DNA of 64,000 nucleotides, taken from positions 1-64,000 of the forward strand of contig CAVCEE010000009.1 of the NCBI GenBank assembly GCA_963601185.1, given 5' to 3'. Each line of letters starts with the position of its first letter. Position 1 is the stretch's first letter. This document shows, in pieces, positions 17,467 to 25,887 of this stretch. The stretch comes from Limisoma sp963601185 (GTDB lineage: Bacteria; Bacteroidota; Bacteroidia; Bacteroidales; Muribaculaceae). The position numbers and the translations under genes were made by a program. The notes under the pieces are model-generated. The model did not search any database, had not been told where the DNA came from, and saw nothing but the letters and a program-made list of their open reading frames with translations.

Positions 17467-19170
17467 CTATTTTCTGTAAGTTCCGATTTCTTCCGGGTTG
17501 AAAGAAATAACGAATTTGTGATGCTTCTCAACCTCAGCCTCGCCGAAGTTCACATAGACGTGAGCCGACTTGGTGAAACTGTCGTTGCGTGTAGCATCGC
17601 CGAGGAGCAGATATCCCATAATGATGTGTCCTGCCATTTCAACAAGACGACGCGCATGGAAGTCGGTGTACTCAGTGTCTTTGTGGTCAACAACTGTCTT
17701 GAGAGCCTCCTCGAAAAGAGCAGTCATCTTGACAAGGCGTTCCTTCAACGGGAGGAGTTCAGCGGCATACTCCTGCTCTTCGTAGACCTTGATCTGGTTC
17801 AGATAAGAACCAGTAGTCACGTGGCGGATTGCAGCGACAACCTGAAGTTGAGTTGTACCCTCGTAGATTGACGTAATTCTTGCGTCACGGTAGATGCGCT
17901 CGCAAGCATACTCCTTCATAAAGCCAGAGCCACCGTGAACCTGAATTGCATCGTAGGCATTCTGGTTGCAGAACTCGCTACCCATTCCCTTAGCCATTGG
18001 AGTGTAGGCATCGGCAAGACGCTGATATTTCTTCATTTCCTGACGCTCTTCCGGAGTGAGGCTACGCTCGCGGGCGATGTCCTCATATATTTTGTATACG
18101 TCAACGAAACGTGTTGTTTCGTAAAGCAAACTTCTTGAAGCGTCGAGTTTCGCCTTCATCAACGAAATCATCTCGTAGACAGCCGGGAACTTGATGATTT
18201 CCTTGCCAAACTGCTTACGGTCGTGGGCATAAGAAAGAGCCTCACGGTAAGCAGCCTCGCTGACTCCGACCGACTGGGCTGCGATGCCGAGACGAGCGCC
18301 GTTCATAAGAGCCATCACATACTTGATCAAGCCCAACTTGCGAGAGCCGCAAAGTTCGGCCTTGGCGTTCTTGAACACCAATTCGCATGTAGGCGAGCCC
18401 TTGATACCCATTTTATTCTCGATGCGGCGAACTGTCACGCCACCGTCGTTGCGGTCGTAGATAAACATCGACAAGCCACGACCGTCGTGTGTGCCCTCTT
18501 CCGAACGGGCGAGAACCAATGCGATGTGACCGTCACCGTTGGTGATGAAACGCTTAACGCCGTTCAAGCGCCAAGTGCCGTCAGCCTCGTTGAAAGTGGC
18601 CTTGAGCATAACAGCCTGCAAGTCGCTACCTGCATCCGGCTCAGTCAAGTCCATTGCCATTGTTTCGCCTGCGCAGACTCTTGGCAAGTAACGCTTGCGC
18701 TGGTCCTCGTCGGCAAATTCATAGATAGTCTCAGCACAGTCCTGAAGACCCCAGATGTTGACAAACCCCGCATCAGCACGGCTGACCATATCGGAAGCCA
18801 TGATGTAAGGCACCATAGAGAAGTTCATACCGTTGTAGCGGCGAGGGAGAGAGATGCCCATCAAGCCAGCCTTCACGCAGGCATCGAAGTTTTTCTTCGT
18901 GCCCTGTGCATATTCAACGTGACCGTCGACCAAATGCGGTCCTTCGTGGTCAACGTCCTCTGCGTTTGGAGCAATCACCTCACCGGCGATTTCACCGGCG
19001 ATTTCAAGTACCTTCTCGTACGAATCCATCGCATCATCGAAATCGAATGGAGCATAGTCATACTTTTCTGCATCGGTGAAATTACGTTCTTTCATTTCAA
19101 CGATTTTGCGCATCAAAGGATGGCTAAGATGATGCTTCAAATCTGGATTGTCTGTATAAAAATTAGCCAT
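17467..19170 (-). CDS. Acyl-CoA dehydrogenase family protein
   Basis: Flavoprotein of 567 residues that oxidises an acyl-CoA and passes electrons to the electron-transfer flavoprotein encoded just upstream. The acyl-CoA dehydrogenase fold is clear: AMDLTEPDAGSDL and RFITNGDGH for FAD and substrate binding, ALSYAHDRKQFG, VHGGSGF, and catalytic glutamate in ITSIYEGTTQLQ. A C-terminal extension of about 110 residues goes beyond the basic 380-residue fold, as in a subgroup of long dehydrogenases. The acyl substrate is unknown. It begins two bases after etfA. Confidence 0.9.
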   Translation of the reverse strand: MANFYTDNPDLKHHLSHPLMRKIVEMKERNFTDAEKYDYAPFDFDDAMDSYEKVLEIAGEIAGEVIAPNAEDVDHEGPHLVDGHVEYAQGTKKNFDACVKAGLMGISLPRRYNGMNFSMVPYIMASDMVSRADAGFVNIWGLQDCAETIYEFADEDQRKRYLPRVCAGETMAMDLTEPDAGSDLQAVMLKATFNEADGTWRLNGVKRFITNGDGHIALVLARSEEGTHDGRGLSMFIYDRNDGGVTVRRIENKMGIKGSPTCELVFKNAKAELCGSRKLGLIKYVMALMNGARLGIAAQSVGVSEAAYREALSYAHDRKQFGKEIIKFPAVYEMISLMKAKLDASRSLLYETTRFVDVYKIYEDIARERSLTPEERQEMKKYQRLADAYTPMAKGMGSEFCNQNAYDAIQVHGGSGFMKEYACERIYRDARITSIYEGTTQLQVVAAIRHVTTGSYLNQIKVYEEQEYAAELLPLKERLVKMTALFEEALKTVVDHKDTEYTDFHARRLVEMAGHIIMGYLLLGDATRNDSFTKSAHVYVNFGEAEVEKHHKFVISFNPEEIGTYRK

Positions 19171-19172
19171 AA

Positions 19173-20201
19173 CTACTTAGAATTTTTCTTGTAATACTTA
19201 ATTAATGCCGGGATAACCTCTTCCAAGTCGCCAGTGATTACATAGTCGGCGATTGCATTGATAGGTGCATCCGGGTCATTGTTGATTGAAATAATGATTG
19301 AACTGTCCTGCATACCTGCGATGTGCTGGATTTGACCAGAGATACCGCAAGCGATGTACAATTTAGGGTGGACAGTCACGCCTGTTTGGCCGATTTGACG
19401 CTCGTGCTCAGTAAAGCCGGCATCGACAGCGGCACGCGAAGCGCCCACTTCTCCGCCGAGAGTTTCAGCGAGTTGGTGCAAAAGGTTGAAGTTCTCCTTG
19501 CTGCCAACACCGTAACCACCGGCAACGATAATCGGAGAGTTCTTGATGTTGATTTTCGACTTTGCGATGTGGCGATCGATGACAGCAACAACATAGTCGG
19601 CAGCCGAGATATAGTCAGCTGGATTCAGGTCGACAACCTCGCCTTTGTAGTTTGCGTCGAAGATCTCCTTCTTCATCACGCCCTCGCGCACTGTTGCCAT
19701 CTGCGGACGGCACTCAGGGTTGACGATTGTTGCCACGATGTTGCCACCGAAAGCCGGACGAATCTGATAGAGAAGGTTCTTGTATTCAGTCTTTGTCTTA
19801 GGATCTGTGTGGTCGCCGATTTCGAGCGATGTACAGTCGGCTGTCAAACCGCTGTGCAGACAGGACGAAACGCGAGGACCGAGGTCTCGACCGATTGACG
19901 ATGCGCCCATAAGGCAGATTTGCGGCTTGATTTCCTTGAACAAGTTGATGATTGCGGCAGCGTGAGGGAGCGAAGTGTAAGGATACAACTTAGCATCCTC
20001 AAACTTGTAAACGCGGTCAACGCCATAAGGGAAAATCTGCTTTTCGATGCCTTCCAACTTATCGCCAAGCACAACAGCCTCCAACAACACACCCAACTGG
20101 GTAGCCAATGCACGGCCCTTGGTCAACAACTCAAGGCTGACGTCTGAGATATGGCCGTCTTCAAATTCGCAATATACTATAAGATTATTGTTATCTTTCA
20201 T
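19173..20201 (-). CDS. etfA: Electron transfer flavoprotein alpha subunit
   Basis: FAD-binding subunit of the electron-transfer flavoprotein, taking electrons from acyl-CoA dehydrogenase. The 342-residue protein shows the C-terminal FAD domain signature: GASRAAVDAGF, QIGQTGVTVHPKLYIACGIS, GMQDSSIIISINNDPDAPI and ADYVITGDL. It sits between etfB (18 bases upstream) and the dehydrogenase (2 bases downstream). Confidence 0.95.
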   Translation of the reverse strand: MKDNNNLIVYCEFEDGHISDVSLELLTKGRALATQLGVLLEAVVLGDKLEGIEKQIFPYGVDRVYKFEDAKLYPYTSLPHAAAIINLFKEIKPQICLMGASSIGRDLGPRVSSCLHSGLTADCTSLEIGDHTDPKTKTEYKNLLYQIRPAFGGNIVATIVNPECRPQMATVREGVMKKEIFDANYKGEVVDLNPADYISAADYVVAVIDRHIAKSKINIKNSPIIVAGGYGVGSKENFNLLHQLAETLGGEVGASRAAVDAGFTEHERQIGQTGVTVHPKLYIACGISGQIQHIAGMQDSSIIISINNDPDAPINAIADYVITGDLEEVIPALIKYYKKNSK

Positions 20202-20219
20202 AATGATTATTTTTTGAAA

Positions 20220-21095
20220 CTACCCTATTGTGTGGTTTGCTATCAATTCTTTTACCAAATCCTCGATTGCCTGCTGGTCCTTGCCTTCCATGCGTTTGCT
20301 TTCCTTTGCCTGGAATACGACGTTCACGATGCCCTTGACCTTTGTAGGCGATCCCTTGAGACCAATCTGTTCAGGGTCAGCCTCAACAAATTCTGCACTC
20401 CATTCCTTGAGTTGCAGATATGGGCGAGCATCGACGAGAGCAGCCTTATCCTCTGCCAACGCAGCCTTTTCGCTCGGAGTAACGGCATATTTGAATTTCT
20501 GCACGCGCTTTGCATTGCGAGGGCGGCAGTCGTCAGCCGAGCCGTTGACTGTGATGACCAATGGAAGCGGAGCCTCAACTGTTTCCACGCCAGCCTCAAT
20601 GCGACGAGTAACGGTAGCCTTGCCGTTTTCCACCTTTTCAATCTTTTCTGCATAAGTGACCTGCGGAAGGTTGAGTTTCTCAGCAACCTGAGGCGCAACT
20701 TGCGCAGTGTCACCGTCGATGGCCTGACGGCCGGCGATAATCAAATCGTATTCGCCGATTTTTCTTACGGCAGCCGACAAAGCATAAGACGTAGCCAGTG
20801 TGTCTGCACCGGCGAAAGCACGGTCGGTAAGCACGATACCAGTATCGGCACCTCTGTAGATTGCCTCTCTGATGATTTCAGAGGCACGAGGAGGTCCCAT
20901 CGTAAGGATTGTGATTGTTGTGTCAGGATTTTGCTCCTTGATTTGCAGGGCCTGTTCCAATGCATTCAAGTCTTCCGGGTTGAAAATCGCAGGCAAAGCC
21001 GCACGATTTATCGTACCGTCTTCCTTCATTGCATCTTTTCCTACATTTCGAGTATCCGGCACTTGCTTTGCCAGAACAATAATTTTATATCCCAT
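20220..21095 (-). CDS. etfB: Electron transfer flavoprotein beta subunit
   Basis: Nucleotide-binding small subunit of the electron-transfer flavoprotein, 291 residues. The start MGYKIIVLAKQVPDTRNV, then ALEQALQIKE and GRQAIDGDTAQVAPQVAE, matches the EtfB/FixA family. Whether the complex is a simple carrier or takes part in flavin-based bifurcation cannot be decided from this region. First gene of the operon, behind a consensus promoter. Confidence 0.95.
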   Translation of the reverse strand: MGYKIIVLAKQVPDTRNVGKDAMKEDGTINRAALPAIFNPEDLNALEQALQIKEQNPDTTITILTMGPPRASEIIREAIYRGADTGIVLTDRAFAGADTLATSYALSAAVRKIGEYDLIIAGRQAIDGDTAQVAPQVAEKLNLPQVTYAEKIEKVENGKATVTRRIEAGVETVEAPLPLVITVNGSADDCRPRNAKRVQKFKYAVTPSEKAALAEDKAALVDARPYLQLKEWSAEFVEADPEQIGLKGSPTKVKGIVNVVFQAKESKRMEGKDQQAIEDLVKELIANHTIG

Positions 21096-21142
21096 AAGTA
21101 GAAATATTTTTATTAATGAATTTTTTCTTGTTTAGACCTTCG

Positions 21143-21172
21143 CAAAGGTAAATATTTTAGAAGATTAGACAA
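21143..21172 (-). promoter_or_regulatory. Promoter of the etfB operon
   Basis: Minus-strand TTG (21170-21172) lies 19 bases from TACCTTTG (21143-21150), a full consensus match. The start near 21138 gives a 43-base leader. Confidence 0.78.
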
Positions 21173-21195
21173 ACCATTTTACGATTTTAAACACG

Positions 21196-21229
21196 AAAAA
21201 CGGACTCTTTGATTTGTCAGAGTCCGTTT
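21196..21229 (-). terminator. Rho-independent terminator of the glucokinase gene
   Basis: AAACGGACTCT (21198-21208) and AGAGTCCGTTT (21219-21229) form an 11-bp perfect stem with a T run on the minus strand. Confidence 0.9.
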
Positions 21230-21251
21230 CGGTTGTCTTATCTTTACAACA

Positions 21252-22235
21252 TTATTTCTTTATTTCGGCAGCGGCTTTCGCTTCCCAGCCCAAGGCACTT
21301 GCGCCAAGCACTGCAGCATCGCTTTCCTTCAACTCAGAGAGCAACAGTTTAACTTTGCCTTTGAACACTGCCATTGTGTTGCGGTCCATTGATTCCTTCA
21401 ACGGGCGCATCAGCAATTCGCCTGATTTTGCCAAGCCGCCGAACAGCACGATTGCTTCAGGGCTTGAGAATGTGATGAAGTCTGCCAAAGCAGCGCCAAG
21501 GATGTCGCCTGTAAACTCGAAGATGTCCTTCGCCATCTTGTCGCCAGCCACGGCTGCATCGTACACATCCTTTGAAGTGATTGAGTCGATGTCGAGAGCG
21601 CGGAGCATTGAAGGTTCGCCAGCGCGAGCCTCAAGGAATTCACGGGCAGTGCGAGCCACACCAGTAGCCGAAGCATAAGCCTCCAGACAGCCTGTACGAC
21701 CGCAACCGCAAATACGTCCGTTGTTGCGCTTCATGATAACGTGGCCAAGTTCTCCAGCGAAACCATCGTGACCGTAAACCATCTGACCGTTTACCACGAT
21801 ACCGCTACCAACACCTGTACCCAATGTAATCATAATGAAATCCTTCATGCCGCGAGCTACACCATAAGTCATTTCGCCGATGGCTGCTGCGTTTGCATCG
21901 TTGGTGATTGCAACAGGAATGCCGAATTTATTTGAAACCAAATCTGCCAATGGAATTGGAGTCGGCCAAGGCAAGTTCACGCCGTCTGCGATAACGCCTG
22001 TAAAGTAGTTTGCGTTTGGCGCACCGATACCGATACCTGCTATCTTGTCAACTGCATCGTTTGCAGCGATGAGTTTTGACAGTTCTGTATACAATTCGTC
22101 AATATAATCTTCAATAGCAGCATGTTTTGCTGTCTTGATTGAGCCACTTGCCAATACTGTGCCTCGGGCATCAACGATACCAAATACGGTGTTTGTTCCA
22201 CCGAGGTCGATACCTACAACATAGGGTTTACTCAT
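21252..22235 (-). CDS. ROK family glucokinase
   Basis: Sugar kinase of 327 residues, most likely phosphorylating glucose with ATP. VGIDLGGTNTVFGIVD is the N-terminal phosphate-binding motif, IGIGAPNAN and TLGTGVGSGIVVNG follow, and CGCGRTGCLE with the upstream histidine (GELGHV) is the ROK zinc-binding signature. There is no N-terminal helix-turn-helix, so it is an enzyme rather than a ROK repressor. N-acetylmannosamine or other hexoses are possible substrates. It is monocistronic, with its own promoter and terminator. Confidence 0.9.
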   Translation of the reverse strand: MSKPYVVGIDLGGTNTVFGIVDARGTVLASGSIKTAKHAAIEDYIDELYTELSKLIAANDAVDKIAGIGIGAPNANYFTGVIADGVNLPWPTPIPLADLVSNKFGIPVAITNDANAAAIGEMTYGVARGMKDFIMITLGTGVGSGIVVNGQMVYGHDGFAGELGHVIMKRNNGRICGCGRTGCLEAYASATGVARTAREFLEARAGEPSMLRALDIDSITSKDVYDAAVAGDKMAKDIFEFTGDILGAALADFITFSSPEAIVLFGGLAKSGELLMRPLKESMDRNTMAVFKGKVKLLLSELKESDAAVLGASALGWEAKAAAEIKK

Positions 22236-22272
22236 AATATGGTTTTTAAGATAGTTGAAAGTTTAATAACCA

Positions 22273-22301
22273 CAAAATTATAACTAATGTTTGAATGACA
22301 A
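22273..22301 (-). promoter_or_regulatory. Promoter of the glucokinase gene
   Basis: Minus-strand TTG (22299-22301) lies 18 bases from TAATTTTG (22273-22280). Start expected near 22268, 33 bases before the ATG. Confidence 0.65.
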
Positions 22302-22329
22302 AAATTTAATAAGGAAAAAGTCAACTGCG

Positions 22330-22515
22330 TTAACCACAATTATCACACTTACGCTGCTGATTTGATTTGGCAATCACGCAACTATCCTTGTCGCAGCACG
22401 AGCAGCAACTGCCCTTATGCTTCCGCATATTTATGATTTTGCGTACCACATAGGCCACCAGCGCAACAAACACGATGCCCACAATTATGTACTGGATAAG
22501 CATTCCTAGTTCCAT
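22330..22515 (-). CDS. Small Cys-rich membrane protein (FeoB-associated family)
   Basis: A 61-residue protein with one membrane helix (about residues 7-26) followed by a basic stretch and a cysteine-rich tail (CCSCCDKDSC, ending CDNCG). This layout matches the FeoB-associated Cys-rich membrane protein family, normally encoded next to the ferrous iron transporter feoB. No feoA or feoB is in the window. It lies 9 bases after the Nudix gene, at the end of the dsbD operon. A metal-binding role is an inference from the cysteines. Confidence 0.7.
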   Translation of the reverse strand: MELGMLIQYIIVGIVFVALVAYVVRKIINMRKHKGSCCSCCDKDSCVIAKSNQQRKCDNCG

Positions 22516-22524
22516 ATTGCCTCC

Positions 22525-23046
22525 TTATTTATCCGTTATTATATTCTTCAATTTACCGAACTCCAGAGCGAAGTTAGGTGTTGTCAGTCCGCCCAGGATC
22601 ATTGACTCAACCTCCGCCATCGTGAAAAAGCGGCCTTCGGAAATCTCATCGGGATCGACCGCTATTTCCGACTCATCAGCCGTGCAGCGGAATGTGTTGA
22701 CCAATTCACGCTCCACATCGCTCTCGAACACATAAGTGTACAACTTTTCCGGATTGCGCACCGCCAGCGACAGTTCCTCTTCAGCCTCCCTCTGCAATGC
22801 CGTCGGCACGGTTTCCCCGTAGTCAACATGGCCTCCCACGGCGGTGTCCCATTTGCCGGGCTGTATGTCCTTCGCCATCGACCGTTTTTGCAAAAACAGT
22901 CTGCCATCCTTATCGAACACATGCAGATGCACCACAGGGTGCAGCAGTTTTGTGTCAGAATGGCATTCCTGACGAGTGGCAGAACCGATGACGATGCCAT
23001 CCTCGTCGACAACCGGAAACAATTCCTTATTGTTTAGTTTCACCAT
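22525..23046 (-). CDS. Nudix hydrolase
   Basis: A 173-residue Nudix-fold protein. The full Nudix box is present around residues 70-92 (GGHVDYGETVPTALQREAEE), with the REAEEE metal-binding core. The N-terminus (VVDEDGIVIG, HPVVHLHVF, LFLQKRS) resembles the group related to isopentenyl-diphosphate isomerase, annotated as general Nudix phosphohydrolases. The substrate is unknown. The start overlaps the topB 3' end by 20 bases. Confidence 0.88.
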   Translation of the reverse strand: MVKLNNKELFPVVDEDGIVIGSATRQECHSDTKLLHPVVHLHVFDKDGRLFLQKRSMAKDIQPGKWDTAVGGHVDYGETVPTALQREAEEELSLAVRNPEKLYTYVFESDVERELVNTFRCTADESEIAVDPDEISEGRFFTMAEVESMILGGLTTPNFALEFGKLKNIITDK

Positions 23047-25087
23047 CTTTCGGATATTTTGTCGATATGTATTTTTTCAGTTGTGAAGGAGTCTGCTTGC
23101 CTTTTAGTTCATCAAAAGCAACCTTAAAGCCGCACCCAGTACGATAGTTGCTACAGCCGAATGCAGCGTTGCCCTTTATCATGTGACCTGTGCCGCACAA
23201 CGGGCACTGCACTTGGTCGTAGGACTTGACCGCCGGAGCACGCTTTTTCCTTTCCGCTGGCTGGGCTGGTTTTGCCTTGGTTGGCGGCGCAGATTCCACG
23301 GCAATCTTACAGCCGCTGTTGTCGCTCAACACGTCGTAGACAATCTGGTTGATCTGCTCTTTTAACTCATTGATAAATTCTTGGGCTTCATACTCCCCTT
23401 TCTCTATCTTGCGGAGTTTGTTTTCCCAGATACCAGTAAGTTTGGCAGACTTGAGCAAGTCTACCTTTATAGTGTCGATAAGAGCAATGCCTGCGGCTGT
23501 TGCCTTCAGACTTTTGCGCTCTTTCTGTATATACTTGCGCTTGAACAGAGTCTCGATTATCGCAGCCCTCGTTGACGGACGTCCTATGCCGTTTTCCTTC
23601 ATCGCATCGCGCAATTCCTCGTCCTCCACAAGTTTTCCGGCAGTTTCCATCGCCCGGAGCAATGTTCCTTCGGTGTAGAACTTCGGCGGCTGGGTCGTTT
23701 TCTTGACAATCGATGGTTCGTGTGGGCCCGATTCACCTTCAGTGAACGGCGGCAGAATCTTGTCGGAAGAGTCGCCGTCATCCTTGTTTTCGCCCGACAC
23801 CTTGCCGTAAACCACACGCCATCCCTCTTTCACAATCTGCTTGCCGTTGGCCTTGAATTCCGCATCGCCGACATTGCCGAGAACCGTAGTCTGGTCGTAT
23901 TCGCAATCGGGATAGAACACCGAGATAAATCGCCGCGCAACCATATCATAGACACGCTTTTCTTCCATCGTCAACGTAGGTGACGGAGTGACGTTTGTCG
24001 GGATAATAGCATGGTGGTCAGTAACCTTGCCGTTGTCAAACACCTTTTTACTTTTAGGCAACTTCTTCGACAATAATGGTTCGACCAAGTTAGCGTATGG
24101 CGTCAACGCCTTCAGCACATTCGGGACTTTCGTATAGATATCCTCACTCAGATATGTGGTGTCGACACGAGGATAAGTAGTGAACTTCTTCTCGTAGAGC
24201 GACTGAATCAGTTTCAGAGTCTGGTCGGCAGAGTAGCCGTACTTCTTGTTGCACTCCACCTGCAACGACGTAAGGTCGAAAAGCCTTGGCGACGACTCTT
24301 TGCCACGCTTTGTAGTACACGACTTGACGACAAACAAATCATCCTTTATCGCCTCAGATGCGGCAAGAGCCTCCGCCTCCGTCGAGAAGCGACCCTTCGT
24401 GGAGAGAAACGTAACATCGCGGTAGATTGTCTTCAGTTCCCAGAAATCCTCTGGCACAAAGTTGTCTATCTCCTTCTGCCGGGCAACGACAAGTGCCAGC
24501 GTAGGAGTCTGAACACGCCCAATCGACAGGATGTTGCGTCCTTGCGAATATTTCAGAGTAAACAGCCGAGTGGCATTCATTCCAAGAATCCAGTCGCCTA
24601 TCGCACGCGACAAGCCTGCCATATACAACCGGTCGAAATCCGTCTGAGGCTTAAGACTTCCGAAGCCCTCCTTTATACTCTCATCGGTAAGCGAAGAGAT
24701 CCAAAGCCGCTTCATCGGCTTCTTGCAATTGGCTTTCTGCTGCACCCACCGCTGGATGAGTTCACCCTCCTGCCCGGCATCGCCGCAGTTTATAATCTCG
24801 TCAGCCTCGTTGAACAACGACTCGATTACCTTAAATTGCTTTTCTATGCCGCTATCGGCAATCAGTTTTATGCCAAACCGCGGAGGAAGCATAGGCAGAG
24901 CACTAAGCGACCACGACTTCCACCGCTCGGTGTAGTCGTTGGGCTCTTTCAGCGTACACAGATGGCCGAACGTCCAAGTAATCTTATAACCGTTGCCTTC
25001 GTAGTAGCCGTCGCGTCGCACCGTCGCACCCAAGATTGCGGCAATATCCTTTGCCACACTCGGTTTCTCTGTTATGCAGACAATCAT
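23027..25087 (-). CDS. topB: DNA topoisomerase III (type IA)
   Basis: Relaxes negatively supercoiled DNA and resolves recombination intermediates by single-strand passage. The 686-residue protein starts with a TOPRIM domain (MIVCITEKPSVAKDIAAILG, then INCGDAGQEGELI). It has SIGRVQTPTLALV, and the catalytic tyrosine lies in KFTTYPRVDTTYL. The C-terminus carries one zinc-ribbon-like module (CPLCGTG to GCGFKV). The length fits TopB, not TopA. It overlaps mazG by 4 bases and the Nudix gene by 20. Confidence 0.94.
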   Translation of the reverse strand: MIVCITEKPSVAKDIAAILGATVRRDGYYEGNGYKITWTFGHLCTLKEPNDYTERWKSWSLSALPMLPPRFGIKLIADSGIEKQFKVIESLFNEADEIINCGDAGQEGELIQRWVQQKANCKKPMKRLWISSLTDESIKEGFGSLKPQTDFDRLYMAGLSRAIGDWILGMNATRLFTLKYSQGRNILSIGRVQTPTLALVVARQKEIDNFVPEDFWELKTIYRDVTFLSTKGRFSTEAEALAASEAIKDDLFVVKSCTTKRGKESSPRLFDLTSLQVECNKKYGYSADQTLKLIQSLYEKKFTTYPRVDTTYLSEDIYTKVPNVLKALTPYANLVEPLLSKKLPKSKKVFDNGKVTDHHAIIPTNVTPSPTLTMEEKRVYDMVARRFISVFYPDCEYDQTTVLGNVGDAEFKANGKQIVKEGWRVVYGKVSGENKDDGDSSDKILPPFTEGESGPHEPSIVKKTTQPPKFYTEGTLLRAMETAGKLVEDEELRDAMKENGIGRPSTRAAIIETLFKRKYIQKERKSLKATAAGIALIDTIKVDLLKSAKLTGIWENKLRKIEKGEYEAQEFINELKEQINQIVYDVLSDNSGCKIAVESAPPTKAKPAQPAERKKRAPAVKSYDQVQCPLCGTGHMIKGNAAFGCSNYRTGCGFKVAFDELKGKQTPSQLKKYISTKYPKDGETKQ

Positions 25088-25887
25088 TCTTCTCCCTTCT
25101 CGTTTTGTTTGGCTTGATTCCAGAGAGCATCCATCTGCTCTAGCGACATTTCTTTCAGAGCAACTCCAGCCTCGTCAGCCTTGTCCTCTATATAGTTGAA
25201 CCGATTGATAAACTTCTGGTTTGTGCGCTCCAACGCCGTGTCTACATCCACATCGTAGAGCCGGGCAGCATTGATCAGGCTGAACAGCACATCGCCAAAT
25301 TCAGCCGTTCGGCTTTCATCAGTCCCGTTTTCCATCTCTGCGGAAAATTCCAGAACCTCCTCACGCACCTTAGCCCACACATCTTTTCTGTCCTGCCAGT
25401 CAAAGCCATAGTTAGCGGCCTTCTCCTGAATCCGTTCAGCCTTGATGAGCGACGGCAATGCCTTGGGTACACCATCGAGCACACGCTTGTTGCCACCCTT
25501 CTCCTTCAGTTTTATCTGTTCCCAGTTTTGCTCCACTGCGTGAGCATTGTCAGCCTGCACATTGCCGTAGATGTGAGGATGGCGGAAAATCAGTTTCTCA
25601 CACAAAGCGTTGCACACGTCGGCAATATCAAAGCGGCTTTGCTCTTTTGCTATTACGGAGTAGAACAACACATGCAGAAGCACGTCGCCAAGTTCCTTCT
25701 TGATGTTAGGCACATCGTCGGCGAGCAATGCGCTGCTGAGTTCGTAGACCTCCTCTATCGTGTTGCACCGCAGACTTTCGTTGGTTTGCTTTCTGTCCCA
25801 AGGACATTTCTGCCGCAGTTCCTCCACCACTTTCAAAAGGTCGCTAAACGCTTTGATTTCCGCCGATTTATTGTTGTTTTCCGTCAT
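25084..25887 (-). CDS. mazG: Nucleoside triphosphate pyrophosphohydrolase MazG
   Basis: Hydrolyses nucleoside triphosphates to monophosphates and pyrophosphate; in some bacteria it also lowers (p)ppGpp. The 267-residue protein has two MazG repeats. The N-terminal one has LRQKCPWDRKQTNESLR, the metal-binding EEVYEL and ELGDVLLHVLF; the second has EEVLEFSAEM and EFGDVLFSLINAAR. It overlaps dsbD upstream by 20 bases and topB by 4. Confidence 0.94.
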   Translation of the reverse strand: MTENNNKSAEIKAFSDLLKVVEELRQKCPWDRKQTNESLRCNTIEEVYELSSALLADDVPNIKKELGDVLLHVLFYSVIAKEQSRFDIADVCNALCEKLIFRHPHIYGNVQADNAHAVEQNWEQIKLKEKGGNKRVLDGVPKALPSLIKAERIQEKAANYGFDWQDRKDVWAKVREEVLEFSAEMENGTDESRTAEFGDVLFSLINAARLYDVDVDTALERTNQKFINRFNYIEDKADEAGVALKEMSLEQMDALWNQAKQNEKGEE

